Shown: positions 19,156-27,642 of the stretch, one piece after another
How the letters are laid out: every line of letters starts with the position of its first letter
Numbering within the stretch: position 1 is the stretch's first letter
The notes under the pieces: model-generated
Seen by the model: the letters and a program-made list of their open reading frames with translations, nothing else
Told to the model about the DNA's origin: nothing
Database searches by the model: none
Assembly: GCF_026625725.1 (NCBI RefSeq)
Contig: NZ_CP113060.1
Location: forward strand, 3,602,001-3,666,000
From: Pseudomonas sp. SL4(2022)
GTDB lineage: Bacteria > Pseudomonadota > Gammaproteobacteria > Pseudomonadales > Pseudomonadaceae
DNA: 64,000 nucleotides
Reading direction: 5' to 3'
Translations under genes and position numbers: made by a program

Positions 19156-19366
19156 GCTGCTCAAACATGTGGTCGGCGAGGTCAGCCGTGAGAAGCTTCA
19201 AGCTGCGCTGGGCCTGGCTGACCGCAAGTCTTTCCGCGAGCGCTATCTGCGTCCGGCGCTGGATGCCGGACTGATTGCCATGACCCGGCCGGACAAGCCC
19301 AACAGTCGCCTGCAGTGTTATTGCCTGACGGAGCTGGGTAAGCAGGCTCAAGTGGCACCGGCATAA
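19146..19366 (+). pseudogene. out-of-frame C-terminal winged-helix segment of the Fic protein
   Basis: Open frame of about 73 codons reading VAELLKHVVGEVSREKL, then LGLADRKSFRERYLRPALDAG, ending KQAQVAPA. This is the helix-turn-helix tail usual in Fic proteins carrying the TPQVTPQV linker. It is in the +1 frame relative to the end of the preceding gene and has no ribosome-binding site of its own, so it is a disconnected part rather than a separate gene. Confidence 0.8.
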
Positions 19367-19454
19367 CTTTATGCGTTGGTGCCTGATTGAGCGGCAGCTG
19401 GGGCAATTTCTCGTGGCTTAAAGCCTCTCTGAAACCAGTTTTGAGATCTTGGCG

Positions 19455-20462
19455 TTACTCGACCTTAAGCACCAGCTTGCCGAAGTTCTCGCCACTGAAC
19501 AGCCTGAGCAAGGTTTCCGGGAAGGTGGTCAGGCCGCTGACGATGTCTTCCTTGGATTTGAGTTTGCCGCTGGCCAGCCAGCCGCCCATCTCCGCTGCTG
19601 CTTCGGCAAAACGCGGGGCGTAGGTCATCACCACCATGCCTTCCATGCGTGCGCTGTTGACCAGCAGATTGAGGTAGTTAGCCGGGCCTTTGACCGCCTG
19701 TTTGTTGTTGTACTGGCTGATCGCGCCACAGATCACCACACGTGCCTTGAAGGCCAAGCGGGTGAGCACGGCATCCAGAATGTCGCCGCCGACGTTATCG
19801 AAGTAGACATCCACGCCTTTCGGGCACTCGCGCTTGAGGCCGGCAATCAGGTCTTCGCTTTTGTAGTCGATGGCGCCATCGAAACCCAGCTCATCGATGA
19901 GGAACTTGCATTTGTCCGCGCCGCCAGCGATGCCGACCACACGGCAGCCCTTGAGCTTGGCGATCTGCCCGGCGACGCTGCCGACCGCGCCGGCTGCACC
20001 GGAAATTACCACCGTTTCACCGGCTTTCGGCGCGCCGACATCGAGTAAAGCGAAGTAGGCGGTCATGCCGGTCATGCCCAGTGCCGAGAGGTACAGCGGC
20101 AGCGGCGCGCGCTTGGGGTCGACCTTGTAGAACCCGCGCGGCTCGCCGAGAAAGTAGTCCTGCACGCCCAGCGCACCGTTGACGAAATCGCCCACGGCAA
20201 AGTCCGGGTGCTGCGAGGCCAGCACTTCACCCACGCCGAGGGCGCGCATCACTTCGCCAATGCCCACCGGCGGAATATACGACTTGGCATCATTCATCCA
20301 GCCGCGCATGGCCGGGTCCAGCGACAGGTAGGCGTTCTTCACCAGAATCTGGCCGGGGCCGGGTTCACCGACGCTGCTTTCGACATAGCTGAACGTCTCA
20401 CGGCTGGGCAGGCCGACCGGGCGTTGGGCAAGCAGGAATTGGCGGTTGAGTGGGGCGGTCAT
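19455..20462 (-). CDS. NADP-dependent oxidoreductase, MDR superfamily (CurA/YncB-like)
   Basis: 335 residues. The N-terminal catalytic GroES-like part includes the family motif LSLDPAMRGWMND; the Rossmann part has VISGAAGAVGSVAGQIAKLKG for NADPH and no zinc-binding Cys set. It belongs to the leukotriene B4 12-hydroxydehydrogenase / curcumin reductase branch that reduces alpha,beta-unsaturated carbonyls. Standard length. Single gene, convergent with the defence island and divergent from the SDR gene. The physiological substrate is unknown; a detoxification role is inferred from the family. Confidence 0.9.
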   Translation of the reverse strand: MTAPLNRQFLLAQRPVGLPSRETFSYVESSVGEPGPGQILVKNAYLSLDPAMRGWMNDAKSYIPPVGIGEVMRALGVGEVLASQHPDFAVGDFVNGALGVQDYFLGEPRGFYKVDPKRAPLPLYLSALGMTGMTAYFALLDVGAPKAGETVVISGAAGAVGSVAGQIAKLKGCRVVGIAGGADKCKFLIDELGFDGAIDYKSEDLIAGLKRECPKGVDVYFDNVGGDILDAVLTRLAFKARVVICGAISQYNNKQAVKGPANYLNLLVNSARMEGMVVMTYAPRFAEAAAEMGGWLASGKLKSKEDIVSGLTTFPETLLRLFSGENFGKLVLKVE

Positions 20463-20686
20463 GGCAGGTACTCACTGAACGGAAAGACTGTTGATAGCCC
20501 GTGCTGGCCAGTGGGGCAAGGTTTGCCCGTGGGCCGAATGCTTGTAAATCCATTCGAGTGATAGCCGTGCTGGGGTGTTAATCACTTATTTCGATGGGGC
20601 TATCACCAGCACTTTGATAGTGCTGCCTTGGGGCCGGGGAGCTGATTAGACTCAGCGCAGTTTTTAATCCTTGCGAGGACACGCAG

Positions 20687-21448
20687 ATGAGCTTGAGCTT
20701 TTCCGGCCGGGTTGCCCTGGTCACCGGTGGTGCAGCGGGTATTGGTCGTGCCACGGCACTGGCATTCGCCAACGAAGGCCTGCAGGTGGTGGTGTCCGAC
20801 GTTGATATCGACGGGGGCGAAGCGACTGTCGCGCTGATCCGCGAAGCGGGCGGCGATGCGCTGTTTGTCCGTTGCGACGTGACCCGCGATGCCGAGGTCA
20901 AAGTACTGATGGAGCGCACCTTGGGCGCCTACGGCCGCCTGGATTATGCCTTCAACAATGCCGGTATCGAGATCGAGAAGGGCAAGCTGGCCGAGGGCAG
21001 CGAAAGCGAGTTCGATGCCATTATGGGCGTCAACGTCAAAGGCGTGTGGCTGTGCATGAAGCACCAGATCCCGCTGCTGCTGGCCCAAGGCGGTGGTGCC
21101 ATCGTCAATACCGCGTCGGTCGCCGGCTTGGGCGCGGCACCGAAAATGAGCATCTACAGCGCGTCCAAACACGCGGTGATCGGCCTGACCAAATCCGCTG
21201 CTGTTGAATACGCAAAGAAGAAAGTGCGGGTCAACGCCGTATGCCCGGCGGTGATCGACACTGACATGTTCCGCCGCGCCTATGAAGCCGACCCGAAGAA
21301 GGGCGAGTTCGCGGCCGCCATGCATCCAGTCGGGCGCATCGGTAAGGTCGAGGAAATCGCCACCGCCGTGCTGTATCTGTGCTGTGACAACGCAGCATTT
21401 ACCACTGGTCACGCGCTGGCAGTGGACGGTGGGGCAACGGCAATCTGA
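20687..21448 (+). CDS. SDR family oxidoreductase
   Basis: 253-residue classical short-chain dehydrogenase: nucleotide-binding TGGAAGIG at the N-terminus, structural NNAG, catalytic Ser in NTASVAG and YSASK (Tyr-x3-Lys). The Asp at the end of beta-2 (SDVDIDGG) suggests NAD rather than NADP preference. Normal length; the substrate cannot be predicted. The start at 20687 follows a GAGGAC ribosome-binding site, and a strong terminator follows, so it is monocistronic. Confidence 0.93.
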   Translation: MSLSFSGRVALVTGGAAGIGRATALAFANEGLQVVVSDVDIDGGEATVALIREAGGDALFVRCDVTRDAEVKVLMERTLGAYGRLDYAFNNAGIEIEKGKLAEGSESEFDAIMGVNVKGVWLCMKHQIPLLLAQGGGAIVNTASVAGLGAAPKMSIYSASKHAVIGLTKSAAVEYAKKKVRVNAVCPAVIDTDMFRRAYEADPKKGEFAAAMHPVGRIGKVEEIATAVLYLCCDNAAFTTGHALAVDGGATAI

Positions 21449-21464
21449 CGCTCAGCTGTCGCGA

Positions 21465-21493
21465 TAAAAAAGGTGCCCTTGTGGCACCTTTTT
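21465..21493 (+). terminator. intrinsic terminator after the SDR gene
   Basis: AAAAAAGGTGCC, loop CTTGT, GGCACCTTTTT: perfect stem with A-run and T-run on its two sides. Confidence 0.93.
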
Positions 21494-21599
21494 ACATATA
21501 GGCCTCCCAGGTCGGGCAATTGGCCGCTAAAGTCACTGCGAACGCCATCACGCTCTCGCCAGAATCGTCGCGCTGTCCCGATCCCGGAGTAAAACAATA

Positions 21600-22484
21600 A
21601 TGACCGCTGATCCGTTACTGACCCTGTTTCTCCCCATTGCCCTGGGCATCATCATGCTTGGTCTGGGCTTGTCGCTGACCCTGGCGGATTTTGCTCGGGT
21701 GGTGAAATTCCCCAAACCGGTGCTGATCGGACTGGCGTGCCAGCTGTTGCTGCTGCCGCTGGTGTGTTTCTTCCTGGCCAAGGCCTTTGGTCTGGCCCCT
21801 GCGCTTGCTGTTGGTCTGATGCTGCTTGCGGCCTCGCCGGGCGGCACCACGGCCAATCTCTACAGCCATTTGGCCCATGGCGATGTGGCGCTGAATATCA
21901 CCCTGACGGCGGTCAACTCGGTGATTGCGGTGCTGACCATGCCGCTGATCGTCAACCTGTCGTTGGCCTACTTTATGGAAGGTGATCAGGCCCTGCCGCT
22001 GCAGTTCACCAAGGTGGTGCAGGTGTTTGTCATCGTGCTCGGCCCTGTGGCCATCGGCATTTGGATACGCAGCCGTTTCCCCGGGTTTGCGGAACGGATG
22101 GAAAAGCCGGTGAAGATCATCTCCGCGCTGTTTCTGCTGATCATCATCATCCTGGCGGTGGTCAAGGATTGGCAGACGTTCGTTGACTACGCACCGCTGG
22201 TGGGCGGTGCGGCACTGGCGTTCAACTTGATCAGCCTGGCGGTGGGCTACTGGGTGCCGCGTTTGTGCAAGCTGAGCCTGCGCCAGTCGATTGCCATCGG
22301 CATGGAGATCGGCATTCACAACGGCACCCTGGCGATAGCCCTGGCCCTGAGCCCGATGCTGTTGAATAACGCCACCATGTCGATCCCGGCGGCGATCTAC
22401 AGCATCATCATGTTCTTCACCGCCGCGGCTTTCGGCTGGTGGGTGAACATGGCGCATGGCAACCAACTCAAGGCCAGTGATTAG
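21600..22484 (+). CDS. bile acid:sodium symporter (BASS) family transporter
   Basis: 294 residues with about nine hydrophobic segments. BASS signatures are LGLGLSLTLADF in TM1-2, LLAASPGGTTANLYSHLAHGDVALN (the sodium-site crossover region) and EIGIHNGTLAIALALSP (second crossover). Bacterial members import diverse organic anions such as pantoate or keto acids together with Na+; the substrate here is unknown. Start at 21600 with CGGAGTAAAA upstream. An inverted repeat at 22496-22528 between this gene and the convergent bepA may act as a weak terminator. Confidence 0.9.
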   Translation: MTADPLLTLFLPIALGIIMLGLGLSLTLADFARVVKFPKPVLIGLACQLLLLPLVCFFLAKAFGLAPALAVGLMLLAASPGGTTANLYSHLAHGDVALNITLTAVNSVIAVLTMPLIVNLSLAYFMEGDQALPLQFTKVVQVFVIVLGPVAIGIWIRSRFPGFAERMEKPVKIISALFLLIIIILAVVKDWQTFVDYAPLVGGAALAFNLISLAVGYWVPRLCKLSLRQSIAIGMEIGIHNGTLAIALALSPMLLNNATMSIPAAIYSIIMFFTAAAFGWWVNMAHGNQLKASD

Positions 22485-22495
22485 CGGACCTCTCA

Positions 22496-22528
22496 GCCCC
22501 CATAAGCCAAGTAAAGGCGTGTGGGGGC
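22496..22528. terminator. possible bidirectional terminator hairpin
   Basis: GCCCCCA at 22496-22502 pairs with TGGGGGC at 22522-22528, with an inner GCC/GGC pair, between two convergent genes. There is no T-run, so termination is only possible. Confidence 0.4.
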
Positions 22529-22532
22529 GGGC

Positions 22533-23966
22533 TTAACGCAACATCTGTTCGATGATGCGTTTCTCTTCCATCAGTTCGCGCTGCCGTGCGTCGATGCGCG
22601 AGGCCAATTGGAAGTTGTTACTGGCTCGGCGTTTGGCAAAGTCGAGTTGTTCCAGGGCCTGGTTGTAATCGCCGACCAAGGCAAAGAATTCCCCGCGAGC
22701 TTGATGCAGGCCGATGGTATTACCGGCCAGACCCCGTACTTCCGCCACCTGATACCAGACGTCTGGATCCTTGCCGCGGGTTTTTAGCAGCTCGTTCAGG
22801 GCACGTTCGGCTTCTTGGGTACGGGTTTGTTTCATCAACAGATCAATATGCGCCTGGTTAACCGGGTAGTTGCTCGGGTACAGGCTCAATAAGTGATCAA
22901 TGCGCTTTTGTGCGTCGCTCAAGCGGTTGGCAGCCATGTCCAACTCGATCTGTGCCAAGTTGTAAGTGACATCGTTTGGGGCGCTGGCAAGCAGGGGTTG
23001 TAGGGCTTCGCGGGCGTCCTTGTGTTGACCACTTTTTATTTGCGCAATCGCCAGGCCATAGCGGGCCGCATCCAGCTTGGGGTTTTCGTCGAGCATATTG
23101 CGAAAACGCTTGGCGGCGACCCCAGGGGTTTCCTCGTAGATCAACTGAACGCGGGCGCGCATCAGCTGATAGCGCACACTGTCGGTAATGCCTTTGGCGG
23201 TGTACTGCTCGGCGCGGTTGCGGGTGTCGGCAATACGTGATTCCGACACCGGGTGGGTCAGCAGAAATTCAGGTGGTTTGCGGTCATAGCGGTACTGACG
23301 CATCAGGCGTTCGAACATGCTGGGCATGGCGCGGGGGTCAAAGCCGGCCTTTTCCAGGTTGACCAGACCGATGCGGTCAGCTTCCTGCTCATTCTGTCGG
23401 GAGAAGCGTCGTTGTTCCTGCAACGCGGCTGCCTGCGTCGAAGCTATGGCTGCGATGCCCAGATCTCCGGCACCTGCGGCCGCAGCGACGATACCGGCGA
23501 GTAGTCCGGCCATGACCGGGAGCTGCATGCGCTGTTGCGCTTCCAGGCCGCGGGCGAAGTGGCGCTGCGACAAGTGCGCCAGTTCGTGAGCCATGACCGA
23601 GGCGTACTCGGCTTCAGTCTGAGCGTAAAGAAACAGGCCGCCATTGACCCCTACAATCCCGCCCGGAGCGGCAAATGCGTTGATCTGCGGGCTGTTGAGC
23701 AAGACGAACTCCAGGCGTCGATCCTGCAACTGACTGGTTTCGCTGAGGCGATACACGCTGGTTTCGACGAAGTCCTTGAGTTGCGGATCATCGAGTTGGC
23801 TGACTTGGCCTCGCAGCAGGCTCAGCCAGGCACGGCCGAGCTGATGTTCTTGTTGGGGGGATACGATGGCGGAGCTGGCGTCGCCAAGGGACGGCAGATC
23901 ACTGGCCATGCCGGGGGTTGCCAGTAGGCTGGCTAGCGTCAACAGGGTAGGGCGCAGAAGGCTCAT
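22533..23966 (-). CDS. bepA: BepA-like periplasmic M48 metalloprotease with TPR repeats
   Basis: 477 residues. Signal peptide MSLLRPTLLTLASLLATPGMA; the zinc site HELAH sits in VMAHELAHLSQRHF, with the third ligand Glu in NEQEADRIGLVNLEKAGFD. The C-terminal half carries tetratricopeptide-like helices (DARYGLAIAQIKSGQHKDAREAL and QARGEFFALVGDYNQALEQL). BepA (YfgC) is a chaperone/protease for LptD and other outer-membrane proteins. ATG 23966 is chosen over an in-frame TTG two codons upstream. The gene is divergent from the TusA-like gene, as in P. aeruginosa (PA1005/PA1006). Confidence 0.92.
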   Translation of the reverse strand: MSLLRPTLLTLASLLATPGMASDLPSLGDASSAIVSPQQEHQLGRAWLSLLRGQVSQLDDPQLKDFVETSVYRLSETSQLQDRRLEFVLLNSPQINAFAAPGGIVGVNGGLFLYAQTEAEYASVMAHELAHLSQRHFARGLEAQQRMQLPVMAGLLAGIVAAAAGAGDLGIAAIASTQAAALQEQRRFSRQNEQEADRIGLVNLEKAGFDPRAMPSMFERLMRQYRYDRKPPEFLLTHPVSESRIADTRNRAEQYTAKGITDSVRYQLMRARVQLIYEETPGVAAKRFRNMLDENPKLDAARYGLAIAQIKSGQHKDAREALQPLLASAPNDVTYNLAQIELDMAANRLSDAQKRIDHLLSLYPSNYPVNQAHIDLLMKQTRTQEAERALNELLKTRGKDPDVWYQVAEVRGLAGNTIGLHQARGEFFALVGDYNQALEQLDFAKRRASNNFQLASRIDARQRELMEEKRIIEQMLR

Positions 23967-24072
23967 GCACAAAGCTCTTGTCGAACAAAGGCGCTACTGT
24001 AGCTGCCAGGCCACGGTGCTGGCCAGGGTTGTGCGGCCTTGGTTATCCTTGCGGCCCTCTTGGAGTGAATAA

Positions 24073-24324
24073 ATGACTGATATGCAATGGCGCGCCGAAG
24101 ATTTCGATGCGCATCTGGATGCCTGCGGGCTTAACTGTCCGCTGCCTCTGCTCAAGGCCAAGCTGGAGCTCAATCGCCTGGCCAGTGGCGCGGTGCTCAA
24201 GGTCGAAGCCACTGATGCCGGCTCGCAGCGGGATTTTCGTGCCTTCGCCAGCCTGGCGGGGCATAGTCTGTTGCATGAAGAGGTTGATGGGGGGGTGTAT
24301 CGCTATTGGCTACGCAAGGCGTAG
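24073..24324 (+). CDS. TusA-family sulfur carrier protein
   Basis: 83 residues; the conserved persulfide-carrying Cys is in CGLNCPLPLLKAK (CPxP motif). The small two-layer alpha/beta fold moves sulfur as a persulfide. In P. aeruginosa the gene in this position (PA1006) is described as affecting molybdenum cofactor balance and nitrate respiration, so it is probably not the tRNA-thiolation TusA itself; that link is by synteny. A TTGGAG ribosome-binding site precedes the ATG. The membrane protein gene follows after 32 nt, probably in one transcript. Confidence 0.9.
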   Translation: MTDMQWRAEDFDAHLDACGLNCPLPLLKAKLELNRLASGAVLKVEATDAGSQRDFRAFASLAGHSLLHEEVDGGVYRYWLRKA

Positions 24325-24356
24325 CTCCTGCTCGAATGCTTGGTTGAGGAATAACG

Positions 24357-25421
24357 ATGTTCAAAGTGTTACAGAATTGGTTGCATCGCTATTTCTCCGA
24401 TGAGCAAGCCGTGGTGCTGGGCCTTCTGCTGGTGGTGGGGTTTGCCGCGATTTTGACCCTGGGCGGCATGCTGGCACCAGTGCTGACCGGCTTGGTGTTG
24501 GCATTTCTGATGCAGGGGTTGGTGAATGCCTTTGAGCGTCTGCGTTTGCCGCAAGTGGTGGCTGTGTGGCTGGTGTTTACTCTGTTTTTAAGCATGCTAG
24601 GGCTGTTTCTGTTGGTGTTGATGCCACTGCTTTGGCAGCAGTTGAGCACTTTGTTCAATGAGCTGCCGCGCATGCTTGGCGAGTGGCAGTCGCTGTTTCT
24701 GTTGCTGCCGGAGCGTTACCCGACGCTGATTACTGATGTGCAGGTGCTGCAGTTAATTGAGGGCGTGCGGGGTGAGGTTGGCAAGTTTGGCCAGTGGGCA
24801 CTGTCGTTTTCCTTATCGAGCTTGCCGATGCTGGTCAGCATCATGATCTACCTCGTGCTGGTGCCGATTCTGGTGTTCTTCTTCCTCAAGGATCGCGAGC
24901 TGATCAGTGCGTGGTTTCGTGGTTATCTGCCGCGTGAACGTGCGTTGATCACTCAAGTGGCAGAGGAGATGAACCAGCAGATTGCCAACTATATTCGTGG
25001 CAAGGTGATCGAAATCATTATCTGTGGCGTGGTCACCTACATCGCGTTTGCCTACTTGGGGCTTAACTACGCCGCGCTGCTGGCCTTGTTGGTCGGTCTG
25101 TCGGTGGTAGTGCCATATATCGGCGCTGTGGTGGTCACTGTGCCGGTGGCGCTGATCGGGCTCTTCCAGTGGGGCTTTGGCGACCAGTTTATCTACCTGA
25201 TGGTGGTCTACGGGATTATCCAGGCGCTGGATGGCAATGTATTGGTGCCGTTGCTGTTTTCCGAGGCGGTCAACCTGCACCCGGTGGCGATCATCTGTGC
25301 CGTGTTGCTGTTTGGCGGCATGTGGGGGTTTTGGGGCGTGTTCTTTGCCATTCCGTTGGCCACGCTGTTTAAAGCGGTGATCGATGCCTGGCCGCGCAGC
25401 GAGCCACTTGAGGCTGCGTAA
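24357..25421 (+). CDS. AI-2E / PerM-family membrane transporter
   Basis: 354 residues with about eight hydrophobic segments. The conserved family region is LVPILVFFFLKDRELISAWF followed by the Gly-rich LLALLVGLSVVVPYIGAVVVTVPVALIGLF, and the C-terminal EAVNLHPVAIICAVLLFGGMWGFWGVFFAIPL. Members export autoinducer-2 or act as Na+/H+ antiporters or PerM-like permeases; the role here is unknown. Cotranscribed with the TusA-like gene and closed by a strong bidirectional terminator. Confidence 0.9.
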   Translation: MFKVLQNWLHRYFSDEQAVVLGLLLVVGFAAILTLGGMLAPVLTGLVLAFLMQGLVNAFERLRLPQVVAVWLVFTLFLSMLGLFLLVLMPLLWQQLSTLFNELPRMLGEWQSLFLLLPERYPTLITDVQVLQLIEGVRGEVGKFGQWALSFSLSSLPMLVSIMIYLVLVPILVFFFLKDRELISAWFRGYLPRERALITQVAEEMNQQIANYIRGKVIEIIICGVVTYIAFAYLGLNYAALLALLVGLSVVVPYIGAVVVTVPVALIGLFQWGFGDQFIYLMVVYGIIQALDGNVLVPLLFSEAVNLHPVAIICAVLLFGGMWGFWGVFFAIPLATLFKAVIDAWPRSEPLEAA

Positions 25422-25432
25422 ATTGCAGGCAG

Positions 25433-25462
25433 AAAAAAGCCGGTCGAGTGACCGGCTTTTTA
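25433..25462. terminator. bidirectional intrinsic terminator
   Basis: AAAAAAGCCGGTC, loop GAGT, GACCGGCTTTTT: symmetric, serving the transporter gene and the convergent bcp. Confidence 0.95.
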
Positions 25463-25474
25463 GTTTGGTGACTG

Positions 25475-25951
25475 TCAGGCCTTGTGCAGTGCCTGGGCAG
25501 CGGCCAGCACGGCCTCTACATGGCCGGGCACTTTGACGGCTCGCCATTCCTGACGCAATACGCCGTCTTTGTCGATCAGGAAGGTGCTGCGGTCAACGCC
25601 CAGGTACTCCTTGCCATAGAGCTTCTTCAGTTTGATCACATCGAACAGTTGGCACACGGCCTCGTCCTTGTCGGAGATCAGCTCGAAGGGAAACGCCTGT
25701 TTGCACTTGAAGTTCTCATGGGACTTAAGGCTGTCTCTGGATACACCCAACACCAGGGTGTTGGCAGCCTGAAACGCCGGGTAGTGGTCACGAAATCCCT
25801 GACCTTCGGTGGTGCAGCCTGGCGTGCTGTCCTTCGGGTAGAAGTAGATCACCACTTGCTGGCCTTTGAGTGCGGACAGTTGGACGGTCTGACCGCTGGT
25901 GGCTTCTGCCTGGAAATCTGCAACCGGGGTGTCGAGTGCAACAGCCATCAT
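25475..25951 (-). CDS. bcp: thioredoxin-dependent thiol peroxidase Bcp (peroxiredoxin Q)
   Basis: 158 residues. Peroxidatic Cys in DSTPGCTTEGQGFRD, with the PxxxT/SxxC context of peroxiredoxins and the catalytic Arg in LGVSRDSLKSHENF. In E. coli Bcp a resolving Cys lies five residues after the peroxidatic one; here the sequence GCTTEGQG has none at that position. Reduces hydroperoxides in the cytoplasm. The start at 25951 follows GGAGCAGTAG. Second gene of the gcvR-bcp operon (11 nt gap). Confidence 0.93.
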   Translation of the reverse strand: MMAVALDTPVADFQAEATSGQTVQLSALKGQQVVIYFYPKDSTPGCTTEGQGFRDHYPAFQAANTLVLGVSRDSLKSHENFKCKQAFPFELISDKDEAVCQLFDVIKLKKLYGKEYLGVDRSTFLIDKDGVLRQEWRAVKVPGHVEAVLAAAQALHKA

Positions 25952-25962
25952 CTACTGCTCCT

Positions 25963-26520
25963 TTATGGGTTCTGTGGACGCCAGGGCTCAATCAACGCAT
26001 CGAGGTTCAGCGCATCGGCGAAGTCGAGAAACTGATCGCGCAACCAGCTGATCTGCGTCCCGGCTGGCAGGGTCACAGTCAGGGTAGCGTTGAGCATGGT
26101 GCCGCCGGTCTGTGGGGCCAGGTAGGTGTCACAGGTAAGGTTCTCCAGTTCGACGTGGTGGTCGATAAAGAACTGGCACAGTTCGTTGAGAATGTCCGGA
26201 CGGTAGGCCGAGCTGACATACGCCACATAGGGCAGAGCCTGCGGGCGGCTATCCGAGGCGGAACTGCGGATCACGTTGACCGAGAAGCTGTGTTTCTTGG
26301 CCAGTGCCGGCAGGCTCGATTCCAGGCGCGCCAGTGCGTCCCAGCTGCCGGATATCTGCAAGACCAACGCGCTGTACTCGCCGTGTCGGCTCAGGCGAGT
26401 GCTGACCACGGCGCAACGGTTCTCGTGACTGGTACGGCAGAGCACATTGGTCAGCTCCATGGCATTGGGGCCAAGGGCGCTGATAAGCAGAAATTGTTCG
26501 CGAACTGGGGGGGTGGACAT
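25963..26520 (-). CDS. gcvR: GcvR-like glycine cleavage regulator (double ACT domain)
   Basis: 185 residues forming two ACT domains (about 5-85: FLLISALGPNAMELTNVLCRTSHENRCAVV; about 95-175: YVAYVSSAYRPDILNELCQFFIDHHVELENL). The GcvR family represses glycine-cleavage genes by binding GcvA in E. coli; in pseudomonads the role is assumed. Order gcvR-bcp convergent to perM-like and divergent from dapA agrees with P. aeruginosa PA1009-PA1008. Confidence 0.88.
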   Translation of the reverse strand: MSTPPVREQFLLISALGPNAMELTNVLCRTSHENRCAVVSTRLSRHGEYSALVLQISGSWDALARLESSLPALAKKHSFSVNVIRSSASDSRPQALPYVAYVSSAYRPDILNELCQFFIDHHVELENLTCDTYLAPQTGGTMLNATLTVTLPAGTQISWLRDQFLDFADALNLDALIEPWRPQNP

Positions 26521-26746
26521 GCAGCCTTCCTAAACGATAAGCGGTCGACCTGCTTGCACAGTGTCGATCAAAGCCGGAAGGGTAGCGAAAAGCACCGCTA
26601 AGGGGAATGCCGGCGGGCCTTGGTGATGAGGAATCTGCCGCGTTTGTCTGATAAAGATTGTATACGCGTTGCCTCGGGACTTCGCTTGTGCAAGGCAGGT
26701 GGCCCCAGTACCATTACGGCTCTCTTTTTCCGGCAGGAGCGGTTGC

Positions 26747-27625
26747 ATGATTGCGGGCAGTATGGTGGCACTGGTTACGCCCATGGATGCGCAAGGCGGT
26801 CTTGATTGGGACGGCCTGAGCAAACTGGTGGATTTCCACCTGCAAGAGGGCACCAACGCCATCGTCGCGGTCGGCACCACGGGTGAGTCCGCCACGCTTG
26901 ACGTGGGTGAACACGTAGAAGTGATCCGGCGCGTGGTCGATCAGGTTGCCGGGCGCATCCCCGTTATCGCCGGTACTGGTGGCAACTCCACCCGCGAATC
27001 GGTCGAACTGACCCGCGCTGCCAAAGAGGTTGGTGCCGATGCCTGCCTGCTGGTGACCCCGTATTACAACAAGCCGACCCAGGAAGGCCTGTACCTGCAC
27101 TTCCGCCACATCGCCGAGTCGGTGGCCATCCCACAGATTCTCTACAACGTGCCAGGCCGTACCGTCTGCGACATGCTGCCGGAGACGGTTGAGCGTCTGG
27201 CCAAGATCGACAACATCATCGGTATCAAGGAAGCCACTGGCGACCTGCAACGCGGCCAGGAAGTACTGGATCGTGTGAGCAAGGATTTCCTGGTCTATTC
27301 CGGTGACGACGCCACAGCCGTTGAACTGATGCTGATGGGCGGCAAGGGTAATATCTCGGTAACCGCCAACGTCGCCCCGCGTGCGATGAGTGATCTGTGC
27401 GCCGCAGCCATGCGTGGTGAAGCCGCCATCGCGCGCGCCATCAATGATCGTCTGATGCCGCTGCACAAGGCGCTGTTTATCGAATCCAACCCGATTCCGG
27501 TGAAATGGGCTCTGCATGAAATGGGTTTGATGCCAGACGGTATTCGTCTGCCACTGACCTGGCTCAGCCCACGTTGTCATGAACCGCTGCGTCAGGCCCT
27601 GCGCCAGTCCGGCGTATTGGTTTAA
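26747..27625 (+). CDS. dapA: 4-hydroxy-tetrahydrodipicolinate synthase DapA
   Basis: 292-residue TIM barrel that condenses pyruvate and aspartate semialdehyde in lysine and diaminopimelate synthesis. The Schiff-base Lys is in [11 protein letters not shown]; the catalytic Tyr region is [12 protein letters not shown]; the substrate-site Thr pair is in [13 protein letters not shown] 26747 with CAGGAG seven bases upstream gives the standard length; an in-frame longer start lacks a ribosome-binding site. bamC follows after 17 nt in the same operon, as in other gammaproteobacteria. Confidence 0.96.
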   Translation: MIAGSMVALVTPMDAQGGLDWDGLSKLVDFHLQEGTNAIVAVGTTGESATLDVGEHVEVIRRVVDQVAGRIPVIAGTGGNSTRESVELTRAAKEVGADACLLVTPYYNKPTQEGLYLHFRHIAESVAIPQILYNVPGRTVCDMLPETVERLAKIDNIIGIKEATGDLQRGQEVLDRVSKDFLVYSGDDATAVELMLMGGKGNISVTANVAPRAMSDLCAAAMRGEAAIARAINDRLMPLHKALFIESNPIPVKWALHEMGLMPDGIRLPLTWLSPRCHEPLRQALRQSGVLV

Positions 27626-27642
27626 TTGAGGAATTACTGCGC

